Below, in pieces: positions 15,446 through 22,692 of a DNA stretch of 64,000 nt. The notes beneath the pieces were generated by a model. That model was not told the DNA's origin. It saw nothing but the letters and a program-made list of their open reading frames with translations, and did no database searches. Source of the stretch: Psychrilyobacter piezotolerans (lineage in GTDB: Bacteria > Fusobacteriota > Fusobacteriia > Fusobacteriales > Fusobacteriaceae); contig NZ_QUAJ01000004.1 in the NCBI RefSeq assembly GCF_003391055.1, positions 1-64,000 of the forward strand. Direction: 5' to 3'. The position numbers were made by a program, and so were the translations under genes. How positions within the stretch are numbered: position 1 is the stretch's first letter; every line of letters starts with the position of its first letter.

Positions 15446-16276
15446 ATGGAGATATTAAATAATTTTAAACCGTTTTTTTTTGTTATACTGACATTGATCA
15501 TGACTTTTTATTTGGTAAAATTAATGAAAAAAATCTTCAATAAGGTTTTGAGAAAATCAGGTCAGGAAATTACTAAATTTAATTTTATTAAACACTTTAT
15601 TTCAGGAATAATTTATCTCCTAGGGATAGGTATTGCCCTATCTTTCATACCCATATTTAAAAATGTTTCCACTTCAATTTTTGCAGGATCCGGTATCTTA
15701 GCTATTATCATTGGATTTGCTTCACAACACGTACTAGCCAATATTGTAAGTGGTGTATTCATAGAACTGTTCAAGCCTTTTAAGATAGGAGACCGTATCA
15801 CTCTCATGGGAAAAACCACAGTGGGAATTGTTGAGGATATCACCTTGAGACATACAGTAATCAGAACATATGAAAATAAAAGAATCATAGTTCCAAATTC
15901 TGTAATAAGCAATGAGCTCATTGAAAATACCGATATTATCGAAAATAAGGTCTGTAAGTTCTTTGAAATAGGGATAAGTTATGATTCCGATGTAGATAAA
16001 GCAATGGATATAATAAAAGAGGAGGTATTAAAACATAAAGATTACTTTGATAACAGAACAATAGAAGAGGTAAATAGCGGGGAAGATCCAGAGGTCACAG
16101 TGAAGGTTGTCGGTTATGGGGAATCCTCGGTTAATTTAAAATCCTGGGTTTGGGCAAAAGATAATACAGTAGGAATTAAATTTTTATGGGATCTCAACTA
16201 TTCTGTAAAAAAACGTTTTGATGCCGAGGGAATCGAAATACCGTATCCTTACAGAACCATTGTCATGAAAAAATAG
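15446..16276 (+). CDS. Small-conductance mechanosensitive channel (MscS family)
   Basis: The 276-residue inner-membrane protein has three N-terminal spans. The pore helix GSGILAIIIGFASQHVLANIVSGVFIELFKPFKIGD-type region contains the Gly/Ala packing and the hinge typical of MscS TM3, followed by the beta domain (VEDITLRHTVIRT, ENKRIIVPN) and C-terminal alpha/beta domain. It opens under membrane tension to release solutes during hypo-osmotic shock. It is co-transcribed with GrpB (gap 1 base). Confidence 0.9.
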   Translation: MEILNNFKPFFFVILTLIMTFYLVKLMKKIFNKVLRKSGQEITKFNFIKHFISGIIYLLGIGIALSFIPIFKNVSTSIFAGSGILAIIIGFASQHVLANIVSGVFIELFKPFKIGDRITLMGKTTVGIVEDITLRHTVIRTYENKRIIVPNSVISNELIENTDIIENKVCKFFEIGISYDSDVDKAMDIIKEEVLKHKDYFDNRTIEEVNSGEDPEVTVKVVGYGESSVNLKSWVWAKDNTVGIKFLWDLNYSVKKRFDAEGIEIPYPYRTIVMKK

Positions 16277-16294
16277 GGGACTGATAATCCCCCA

Positions 16295-17275
16295 TTACAG
16301 CCATTTCTTTAATTTGAATATCCATAACTCTATAATACCTACAAATATCAAAACAATACAAACTATTAAAAATGCCATAGGATTTTCCACTCCGGGAATC
16401 CCCCCTACATTTATTCCCAATAAACCTGTGAGGAATCCAAGGGGAAGGAAGATTGTAGCAACAATGGATAATACATACATGGTCTGATTGAGCTGCTCAC
16501 TGTAAATGCTGTTAATCTCCTCATGGGTTATGGCAGCCCTGTCTCTGGCTGAATCTATCTCTTCCAGATACCTGATATACTTTTCTGTCAATTCCTTTAA
16601 TTTATAAATCTCTTTGAGTTTAAACCATGGCATCTCAAGGCTGTCTAAATAATGCAGTACTTCCCTCTGGGGAGAAAGAAAACGGCGTATATTGATTGCC
16701 TGCCTTCTCAGGGAAGACAATGCCGGCCGCAGTTTGAGATCTGCTTTTTCCACTATCGCTTCTTCAATTTCATCTATCTGGTCATCGATACTTTGAATAG
16801 ATTTCCCTATCCGGTAAGATATTTTGGATAAAATTTCCAATAGAAATTCATAGGAATCCTTCGGTCCGGTGCCGGTCTCAAGGGATGAAGCGACATTATC
16901 CACAGCCAGAACTTTGTTATGGCGAATTGTTATTATCCTATTCTTTTCCATATAAATATGGAGAAATACCATATCGTCAGGATCAGCCCCGGGATTGAAA
17001 TTTATAGCTCTCAACGAAAGAAAGAGCTTGTCTTCTTCCTTTAAAATACGAGGTCTGTTTCTTCTATTAAGTAAAGCTTCTGAGAGTGTTTTAGAAATCC
17101 CACTTCTTTTATTAATCCAGTTATTTATCGCATCTTCCGAGAGAGAAAGATGCATCCATAGAATCCCTTTTTCAGGAGACCAGGCATCTATATCATCCCA
17201 ATTATATTTAACAGCTCCTCCCTTTCCGTCTAGCAGCATGGAAAAAATTAATTCCTGATTAATATCTTCTCTCAT
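16295..17275 (-). CDS. CorA-superfamily metal transporter, ZntB-like
   Basis: The 326-residue protein has a large soluble N-terminal funnel domain and two C-terminal membrane spans joined by the signature loop GINVGGIPG. CorA magnesium channels have GMN there; GVN/GIN followed by VGGIPG is characteristic of ZntB zinc transporters. It therefore probably moves Zn2+ or another divalent cation. It converges with the MscS gene. Confidence 0.85.
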   Translation of the reverse strand: MREDINQELIFSMLLDGKGGAVKYNWDDIDAWSPEKGILWMHLSLSEDAINNWINKRSGISKTLSEALLNRRNRPRILKEEDKLFLSLRAINFNPGADPDDMVFLHIYMEKNRIITIRHNKVLAVDNVASSLETGTGPKDSYEFLLEILSKISYRIGKSIQSIDDQIDEIEEAIVEKADLKLRPALSSLRRQAINIRRFLSPQREVLHYLDSLEMPWFKLKEIYKLKELTEKYIRYLEEIDSARDRAAITHEEINSIYSEQLNQTMYVLSIVATIFLPLGFLTGLLGINVGGIPGVENPMAFLIVCIVLIFVGIIELWIFKLKKWL

Positions 17276-17478
17276 AACTTCCTCCCTATTTGTAAATAAT
17301 TATTTTTCTTCATCATTTAAAACTATCTTACTTTATTTAAATACCTGTATTTAATCAAGTTTCCTTTTTTTCGGAATAATTAAATTTGAAACCATTTATT
17401 TTCATTTTAATCAACTTTCTGGATCTTTTTTAGTTAACCTCGGAATACAGGCTTCAAAATATCCCCCCTATTTAATTG

Positions 17479-17507
17479 TTTCAATTTTAAAAAAATTAAG
17501 GTATACT
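17479..17507 (+). promoter_or_regulatory. Promoter of the riboswitch transcript
   Basis: TTTCAA (17479-17484), a 17-bp spacer and TATACT (17502-17507) lie about 30 bases ahead of the cyclic-di-GMP aptamer. Confidence 0.6.
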
Positions 17508-17533
17508 TTATTAAAACTTAATTAACAATTCTG

Positions 17534-17612
17534 AAAAAGGCAAAGCAGGTGAAATCCTGTGACGCAAAACTAAAGGGTCTAAGTCTATAGATATGACAGC
17601 CAGTTGCCAAAA
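17534..17612 (+). ncRNA. Cyclic-di-GMP-I (GEMM) riboswitch aptamer
   Basis: The closing stem GGCAA/TTGCC (17539-17608) encloses the left hairpin CAGG-TGAAAT-CCTG, the tetraloop-receptor-like GTGACGCAAAACTA and the right arm AGGGTCTAAGTC...TATGACAGCC. These match the conserved GEMM-I pattern (GUGACGCAAAGC, AGGGUC...GGCAGCC). Ligand binding would alter pairing with the following U-rich segment and terminator. There is no obvious target gene within 300 bases. Confidence 0.85.
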
Positions 17613-17615
17613 CTT

Positions 17616-17662
17616 TTTTAGAGGTATGCTATTTGTAGAATACAATGTAGCCTCTTTTTTTA
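17616..17662 (+). terminator. Terminator of the riboswitch expression platform
   Basis: AGAGG and CCTCT close an imperfect hairpin (inner ATTTGTA against TACAAT) that is followed by TTTTTTTATTT. It starts right after the aptamer, the normal place for a transcriptional expression platform. Confidence 0.75.
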
Positions 17663-17704
17663 TTTACCTAATTTTATTAATAATAAAATGTTTGAAATGT
17701 AAAA

Positions 17705-17735
17705 TGAAATAGAAATAGAAATAGAAATAGAAAAT
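17705..17735 (+). repeat. GAAATA hexanucleotide tandem repeat
   Basis: Four to five tandem units of GAAATA follow the riboswitch terminator. Such repeats can change copy number by slippage. It is not inside a gene. Confidence 0.7.
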
Positions 17736-17899
17736 TAGAAAAACTGATTTTTTGATAGTTTTTTAAGATTACTTTCCCAATGGATATGTATCATTAAAAA
17801 AAGTAAAAATCACAATTTTTTTTGTTAAAGATAGTAGGCGAGGAACATACGGTATTTACTTATGAACTCTGACCCCTACAATATTAGTTAGAATGTATT

Positions 17900-17928
17900 T
17901 TGGTATCCATAAAAATTTGAGGTATACT
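17900..17928 (+). promoter_or_regulatory. Promoter of the 48-residue zinc-ribbon gene
   Basis: TTGGTA (17900-17905), a 17-bp spacer and TATACT (17923-17928) stand 36 bases before the ATG at 17964. Confidence 0.55.
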
Positions 17929-17963
17929 AGAATTAATAAATTTTAATCAATGGTGGTGGAATA

Positions 17964-18110
17964 ATGACTAAGAAAAAAAATATGTGTTTGAAGTGCAAAA
18001 AAGAATTTAAAACAGATGTAGATTCTCTTGGAGTTCCATATAAAAAGATTTGTCAGTCATGCAAAAAGAAGACATCTCGTTATGCTCGGGGAATAAGTGG
18101 AAGAATATAA
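17964..18110 (+). CDS. 48-residue zinc-ribbon-like basic protein
   Basis: The short product carries two CxxC pairs (CLKCKK and CQSCKK) 24 residues apart and is rich in lysine and arginine, as expected of a small zinc ribbon that binds nucleic acid. GGTGGTGGA precedes the ATG and a promoter lies upstream. The family is not recognised. Confidence 0.65.
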   Translation: MTKKKNMCLKCKKEFKTDVDSLGVPYKKICQSCKKKTSRYARGISGRI

Positions 18111-18146
18111 TATTTTTATTTTCTAAAAAGTGATTTTATAAGTTTT

Positions 18147-18175
18147 TTGATGTATACTCCTATAGGTGATATAAT
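18147..18175 (+). promoter_or_regulatory. Promoter of the 46-residue rubredoxin-like gene
   Basis: TTGATG (18147-18152), a 17-bp spacer and TATAAT (18170-18175), with TG one base before the -10 box, form a strong promoter. Confidence 0.75.
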
Positions 18176-18219
18176 TCAAGACTTAAAGTTTTTAAAAAGT
18201 TTTTAGGGGAGGGGATTCT

Positions 18220-18360
18220 ATGTACGCAGCAGGTGAAAAACCAGGTGAAGGAAGTTATGTTTGTACTATGTGCCATTTAGAGATCATAATAGAAAATGAT
18301 GGCGAAGAGTTACCAAGATGTCCAGACTGTAGAGCTACTTTCTACAATGAAACAGTTTAA
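18220..18360 (+). CDS. 46-residue zinc-ribbon protein (chromosomal copy)
   Basis: The product has a YVCTMCHLEI knuckle and a second LPRCPDCRATFY knuckle, a compact four-Cys rubredoxin/zinc-ribbon fold. A close paralogue, sharing the GEKPG N-terminus, CHLE and CPDC, is encoded inside the prophage at 30932-31072. GGGGAGGGG precedes the ATG. Function is unknown; such proteins are often annotated only as zinc-ribbon proteins. Confidence 0.75.
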   Translation: MYAAGEKPGEGSYVCTMCHLEIIIENDGEELPRCPDCRATFYNETV

Positions 18361-18388
18361 AAGGGTGGTTAACCACCCTTTTTTATTT
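18358..18388 (+). terminator. Terminator after the zinc-ribbon gene
   Basis: AAGGGTGGTTAACCACCCTT is a perfect palindromic hairpin followed by TTTTATTTT. It starts at the stop codon. Confidence 0.85.
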
Positions 18389-18450
18389 TCAAAAATTAAA
18401 TATTTGATAATTATGATATACTTTATCTAATGAAAATTGGAGGTGCTGGT

Positions 18451-18921
18451 TTGAAAGGAAGAGTGTATTTAGAGCATGATTATCTTGGTATCATTAAGAT
18501 CATTGAAGAAACCCATGGAATAAGCGGTATTTATTTTTTAGATGAAAAAGAAGCAGAGGAAATATCCAGCCCTGAAGTGATAAAATGCAAAAAAGAATTA
18601 GAGGAGTATTTTGAAAAAAAGAGAACTAAATTCACTATAAATATTGATTTTAAAGGCGGTACAGAGTTTCAAAGGGCATGCTGGAAAGCCATGTATGAGA
18701 TCCCCTATGGAAAAACTATTTCTTATTCGGAAGAAGCTGCAGCCATCAACAATCCTAAAGCTGTGAGGGCTGTGGGAGGTGCAAATGGAAAGAATCCGAT
18801 TTCCATTGTAGTTCCCTGACACAGAGTAATAGGTAAGTCGGGTAAACTTACAGGATTTGCATCTGGTCTCTGGAGAAAAGAATATCTCCTAAACTTAGAG
18901 AAAGAAAAAAATAATGTATAA
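18451..18921 (+). CDS. ogt: Methylated-DNA-protein-cysteine methyltransferase with UGA at the active site (candidate selenoprotein)
   Basis: The frame encodes a 156-residue Ogt/MGMT suicide DNA-repair protein. The AdoMet-free helix-turn-helix part FQRACWKAMYEIPYGKTISY is followed by RAVGGANGKNPISIVVP. The codon for the alkyl-accepting Cys of PCHRVIG is TGA (18817-18819). After it the frame continues with HRVIGKSGKLTG and GLWRKEYLLNLE, fully conserved up to TAA at 18919-18921. A hairpin that fits bacterial SECIS rules follows the UGA. Either selenocysteine is inserted, or a single TGC-to-TGA change made a recent null allele. The TTG start at 18451 lies 7 bases behind GGAGG; an ATG at 18430 precedes that site. 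Confidence 0.8.
18833..18851 (+). promoter_or_regulatory. bSECIS-like hairpin behind the in-frame UGA
   Basis: GTAAGT (18833-18838) pairs perfectly with ACTTAC (18846-18851) around the loop CGGGTAA. The loop begins 19 nt after the UGA and has G in its second position, within the distance and loop rules published for bacterial SECIS elements. It lies in coding sequence, as bSECIS elements do. Confidence 0.6.
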
Positions 18922-18928
18922 ATTTAAA

Positions 18929-18960
18929 GGAAAACAATACCAAGTATTGTTTCCCTTTTT
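18929..18960 (+). terminator. Bidirectional terminator between ogt and the ABC ATPase gene
   Basis: GGAAAACAATAC and GTATTGTTTCC form a stem around CAA, followed on the plus strand by CTTTTTT. It sits between two converging genes, 7 bases after the full-length ogt stop and not after the internal UGA. Confidence 0.75.
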
Positions 18961-18970
18961 TGCTGCCAAT

Positions 18971-20095
18971 CTACACCAAAGATATATTTTCATCTGTTTC
19001 ATAGTCAAAAATATGACATTTTTCCATATCAAACCAGAAGTTATAATTTTTTCCATTTCCTGTTTCTTTAACATTTTCAGAAGTTAATCTGGCAGAATAT
19101 TGAATTCCATCTATTGTGAAGTAAATAAACTCCTCGTTCCCCATTTGTTCCACGATAGAGATCTTTCCTGTTATATACTCTTCCTTTTCTGGATGAGTTT
19201 CATGGGATCCTATATGCTCAGGTCTTATTCCAAACCACACTTTCTTCCCTACATGGTCCTTTACTTTTTCTGCTTTTTCCTCAGGGAGATGTAAGATAGT
19301 TTCTCCTACTTTCACAGCAACCTTTCCCCCATCCATCAATAATTCAGACGGAATGATATTCATAGAAGGCGACCCGATAAACCCTGCAACAAATTTATTC
19401 TTTGGTCTGCTGTATAGGTTGATAGGAGTGTCTACCTGTTTAATCACACCATATTCCAATACACAGATTCTGTCTCCCATAGTCATAGCTTCTACCTGGT
19501 CATGAGTAACATATACCATGGTAGCAGGCTGGCCGGCATCTTTTAATTCCTGATGTAATTGAGTGATCCTGACTCTCATAGAAACCCTTAATTTGGCATC
19601 TAAGTTTGATAGCGGTTCGTCAAATAGGAACACTTCAGGTTTTCTTACAATAGCTCTTCCCACTGCTACCCTCTGTCTCTGTCCACCAGACATCTCCTTG
19701 GGTTTTCTGTCCAATAGATCGGTTATCTCTAATTTTTCAGCTGCATCCCTTACCCTTTCATCTATCTCAGCCTTGGGTAATTTTTGTAATTTCAGACCAA
19801 ATGCCATATTTTCATAACAAGTCATATGGGGGTAAAGTGCATAGTTTTGGAATACCATGGCAATCCCTCTATCCTTAGGAGGCAGTTCATTTACAACTTG
19901 ATCTCCTATGATTATCTCTCCACCGGTAATATCTTCAAGTCCTGCAATCATCCTAAGAGTTGTAGATTTTGCACAACCAGATGGTCCTACAAATACCATG
20001 AATTCTCCATCTTTGATATCTAAATCTATACCATGAACTGCTTTAAATCCATTTGGATATGTTTTTTCTACCTTTTTTAATTTTACTACTGCCAT
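18971..20095 (-). CDS. ugpC: Carbohydrate ABC transporter ATPase (UgpC/MsmK/MalK type)
   Basis: The 374-residue ATPase has Walker [10 protein letters not shown] near residue 38, signature [15 protein letters not shown], Walker [12 protein letters not shown] and switch [15 protein letters not shown]-terminal OB/TOBE regulatory domain follows (FGIRPEHIG). These features place it in the multi-sugar or glycerol-3-phosphate importer group. No permease or binding protein is adjacent, so it may be a shared ATPase serving several importers, as MsmK does. The LacI regulator gene lies 16 bases upstream on the same strand. Confidence 0.88.
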   Translation of the reverse strand: MAVVKLKKVEKTYPNGFKAVHGIDLDIKDGEFMVFVGPSGCAKSTTLRMIAGLEDITGGEIIIGDQVVNELPPKDRGIAMVFQNYALYPHMTCYENMAFGLKLQKLPKAEIDERVRDAAEKLEITDLLDRKPKEMSGGQRQRVAVGRAIVRKPEVFLFDEPLSNLDAKLRVSMRVRITQLHQELKDAGQPATMVYVTHDQVEAMTMGDRICVLEYGVIKQVDTPINLYSRPKNKFVAGFIGSPSMNIIPSELLMDGGKVAVKVGETILHLPEEKAEKVKDHVGKKVWFGIRPEHIGSHETHPEKEEYITGKISIVEQMGNEEFIYFTIDGIQYSARLTSENVKETGNGKNYNFWFDMEKCHIFDYETDENISLV

Positions 20096-20125
20096 TTTTA
20101 TCCCCCTGTATATAATTTAATAAGA

Positions 20126-21112
20126 TTAATTTTTATTTCCCGTGCTTTCCCTCAATACTATATTTAAATCTATCGATTGATTCCTTAAAAAAGTTTTCCC
20201 CTCTATCTCCTCAAAGATCATCTGCACTGCCATTATTCCCTTAGCAGAAAAATTCAGATCCACAGAACTCAGAGTAGGAGTTGTATACCGGCATGAATCT
20301 ATGTTATCAAACCCTATAATTTTTATATCTTCAGGTATTTTTTTACCGTTTTTTAAAAGAGATGATATTATCCCAAATGCCATTATGTCGGAAGCTATAC
20401 ACAGACCGTCTATATCGGTTTTAGAGATCATTTCTCCCAATATTAAGCCCCCTTGGTAGGTGGGCTGATCCAGATAGAGCCTTTCCTCCCCCAAAGATGA
20501 TTCTATAAGAGCACTCTGGTATCCAAGATATCTCCTGCTGTGAACCTCTATATCTTCACTCCCGACAAATCCTATATTTTTACAATTATTTTTGGCCAAG
20601 ATCTCTGTGGCATCAAATCCCCCGATGGTGTCATCACTATTAATATAATTAACACCATAGAGATTGTTCTTGTAGTTATCTATAAAAACTATGGGGATAT
20701 TTATTTTTTTTAAATCTTTTTCCGGGTCCAAATCTCCAACTATGACTATCCCCTCTAAATCTCTTTTTAATGCCCATTCCAATATATCCAGTTCTTTGGT
20801 ATTATTTCCAATTACCAGGTCATATGATTTTTTTGAAAGTTCAGAAGTTATTGAATTCACTATTTTTTGGTAGGAGTTATTTTTTCGAAAGATCTCATCC
20901 TCAACTGGAAATAAGATTCCAATTAAGTTAGATTTTTTACTGGCCAGGGTTCTTGCTGCGCAATTGGGTTTATACCCCACCTCTTCCATTAAGCTAAATA
21001 TTTTCTTTTGAGTTTCCAGACTGCATTTCCCCTTTCCATTTATCACGTTAGAAACGGTAGATACAGAGAACCCTGATTGTTTAGCAATATCTTTAATCGT
21101 TAATTTTCCCAT
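20126..21112 (-). CDS. LacI-family transcriptional regulator
   Basis: The 328-residue repressor has an N-terminal helix-turn-helix and hinge (LTIKDIAKQSGFSVSTVSNV, then the hinge ending RTLASKKSNLIG) and a periplasmic-binding-protein-like sugar-sensing domain. It probably controls the adjacent sugar ATPase gene and itself, because a perfect LacI-type palindrome lies at 21126-21141. The ATG at 21112 is preferred since GGTGGTGA stands just ahead; in-frame GTGs further up overlap that site. Confidence 0.88.
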   Translation of the reverse strand: MGKLTIKDIAKQSGFSVSTVSNVINGKGKCSLETQKKIFSLMEEVGYKPNCAARTLASKKSNLIGILFPVEDEIFRKNNSYQKIVNSITSELSKKSYDLVIGNNTKELDILEWALKRDLEGIVIVGDLDPEKDLKKINIPIVFIDNYKNNLYGVNYINSDDTIGGFDATEILAKNNCKNIGFVGSEDIEVHSRRYLGYQSALIESSLGEERLYLDQPTYQGGLILGEMISKTDIDGLCIASDIMAFGIISSLLKNGKKIPEDIKIIGFDNIDSCRYTTPTLSSVDLNFSAKGIMAVQMIFEEIEGKTFLRNQSIDLNIVLRESTGNKN

Positions 21113-21125
21113 CTTCACCACCCTT

Positions 21126-21141
21126 GGTAAAACGTTTTACC
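21126..21141. promoter_or_regulatory. LacI-family operator
   Basis: GGTAAAACGTTTTACC is a perfect 16-bp palindrome with the central CG that LacI-family hinge helices recognise. It stands 14 bases before the regulator start, with TATACT nearby (about 21150), which points to autoregulation of the regulator-ATPase operon. Confidence 0.8.
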
Positions 21142-21255
21142 TGTGATTAGTATACTATATTTTTTACGAAAATAAAACCTTTTTTTCAATAACAGTTCTA
21201 AAAGTTCCGTTTTTAACGATTTATATAAAAAATAACATATAACTGTAAAAAAAAC

Positions 21256-21284
21256 TTGCACTTCCTAAAAATAAATGATACTAT
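21256..21284 (+). promoter_or_regulatory. Promoter of the acetate transporter gene
   Basis: TTGCAC (21256-21261), a 17-bp spacer and TACTAT (21279-21284) lie 40 bases before the ATG at 21324. Confidence 0.7.
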
Positions 21285-21323
21285 ACTCTGTAAAATAATT
21301 AAATTTAGGAGGTAAAATTTAAA

Positions 21324-21884
21324 ATGGAAAGATCAATTAAAGATACAAGCGCTAACCCGGCTCCAATAGGATTATTAGGATTTGGAGCAACAACAATGTT
21401 ATTAAACTTACACAATGCAGGTTTATTTGAATTAAACAGTATGATTATGGTAATGGGATTATTCTACGGTGGAATTGCACAATTCGTTGCAGGTGTTCTA
21501 GAGAATAAAAAAGGAAATACTTTCGGATCTACAGCATTTATTTCATATGGTTCGTTCTGGTGGACTTTAGTAGGAGTATGGGTAGGAAATAAATTCGGTT
21601 TCTTCCCTACAGATCATATAGCAGTTGGTTCTTATATGGCAGTATGGGGAGTAATTTCATTAATATTCTTCGTTGGAACATTGAATGGTCCTACTATTGG
21701 AAAATTAGTTTTTGGAACTTTAGTATTATTATTCGCTGTATTAGCACTACATTTCTTCTATGAAAGTGCAGCTTTAGGAACACTAGCAGGATACATAGGA
21801 ATAGTATGTGCATCATGTGCTATCTATGAAGCCGCAGCTATAATTTTAAATGAAAAATACGGTAAAGTAATCTTACCAATGTAA
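21324..21884 (+). CDS. satP: Acetate/succinate transporter of the AceTr (GPR1/FUN34/SatP) family
   Basis: The 186-residue inner-membrane protein carries the family signature NPAPIGLLGFG at residues 12-22 and six predicted spans. Narrow-pore FLY-type residues occur in the middle (ALHFFYESAALG). Family members form hexamers that pass acetate or succinate. It is a single gene with strong promoter, GGAGG site and terminator, and its codon use is simple and A/T-ending, which suggests high expression. Confidence 0.88.
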   Translation: MERSIKDTSANPAPIGLLGFGATTMLLNLHNAGLFELNSMIMVMGLFYGGIAQFVAGVLENKKGNTFGSTAFISYGSFWWTLVGVWVGNKFGFFPTDHIAVGSYMAVWGVISLIFFVGTLNGPTIGKLVFGTLVLLFAVLALHFFYESAALGTLAGYIGIVCASCAIYEAAAIILNEKYGKVILPM

Positions 21885-21891
21885 TAGATGG

Positions 21892-21917
21892 GGCCTATGA
21901 AATTTCATAGGCCTATT
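21892..21917 (+). terminator. Terminator after satP
   Basis: GGCCTATGAAATTTCATAGGCC is an 11-bp perfect inverted repeat followed by TATTTATTTAT. Confidence 0.75.
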
Positions 21918-22011
21918 TATTTATACTTTTATCATCTCATTGAAATTTCTAAAATTCATTTTCTAAAAAATATGGTATAATATGGATTAGTTAGATCACA
22001 GAGGAGGTCAT

Positions 22012-22635
22012 ATGGAAAAATTATTAAAGGGACATCAAAAATTTAAAGCGATAAAGTTCAAAAAAAATAAAGATTTATTTTTAAAATTAGTGAAAGATGG
22101 GCAGCATCCGGGAACATTGTTTATAGGATGCAGTGATTCCAGGGTAATCCCGGGATTAATTACTGGCTCTAAACCTGGTGAACTGTTTACCATTCAAAAT
22201 GTAGGCAACTTCGTGGCTCCCTATAAACCTGATGAAGATTATCATTCAACAGCCTCAGCGATAGAATATGCAGTATCCGTTTTAAAGGTAGACGATATAA
22301 TAGTTTGCGGACATTCCCATTGTGGAGCTATCAAATCTCTCTATAAGGATTTGAATAAAAACGAGGATCTGATTCATACAAATAAATGGCTGGAATTAGG
22401 GAATGAAGCCAAAAAAGTAGCACAATTAGTAGGGGGATCGGAGGAAGAAAAACTTATTAATACAGAAAAAATTTCTGCTATGTTCCAGCTGGAAAACTTA
22501 TTGACATATCCTGCAGTAAAAAGAAGGGTCGATGAGGGATCATTGCACCTTCATGTCTGGTATTACAAGATAGAAACAGGCGAGATAGAGTATTATGACG
22601 ACACCAAAGGATCATTTATTCCTATGGAAGGTTAA
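22012..22635 (+). CDS. Beta-class carbonic anhydrase
   Basis: The 207-residue zinc enzyme interconverts CO2 and bicarbonate in the cytoplasm. Ligand and catalytic motifs are present: CSDSR (Cys40, Asp42, Arg44) and GHSHCGA (His and Cys near 101-104). The length is typical of the Can/CynT group. GGAGG stands 6 bases before the ATG, and a TATAAT box lies about 35 bases upstream. Confidence 0.92.
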   Translation: MEKLLKGHQKFKAIKFKKNKDLFLKLVKDGQHPGTLFIGCSDSRVIPGLITGSKPGELFTIQNVGNFVAPYKPDEDYHSTASAIEYAVSVLKVDDIIVCGHSHCGAIKSLYKDLNKNEDLIHTNKWLELGNEAKKVAQLVGGSEEEKLINTEKISAMFQLENLLTYPAVKRRVDEGSLHLHVWYYKIETGEIEYYDDTKGSFIPMEG

Positions 22636-22637
22636 AT

Positions 22638-22670
22638 AATAAGGGGTTGTCCAATGGACAACCCCTTATT
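22638..22670 (+). terminator. Terminator between carbonic anhydrase and pepD
   Basis: A perfect 15-bp stem (AATAAGGGGTTGTCC, loop AAT, complement) begins 3 bases beyond the stop. A/T-rich flanks allow function for both converging genes. Confidence 0.85.
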
Positions 22671-22692
22671 ATTTATACAATCTATTTATTTC

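Larger units (their letters stand above)
17276..17963. other. Long gene-free interval with a riboswitch unit
   Basis: Within this 688-base gap I see a promoter (17479-17507), a cyclic-di-GMP-I riboswitch with terminator (17534-17662), a hexanucleotide repeat (17705-17735) and a promoter for the small zinc protein (17900-17928). I found no protein gene with a ribosome site. The stretch 17736-17895 holds nothing recognisable. Confidence 0.55.

Noticed and set aside
18451-18819. Reading the ogt gene as simply ending at the UGA
   Set aside because: The product would lack the catalytic residue and the conserved HRV and GLWR regions, while the downstream frame is intact; kept as candidate selenoprotein, with a nonsense mutation as the stated alternative.
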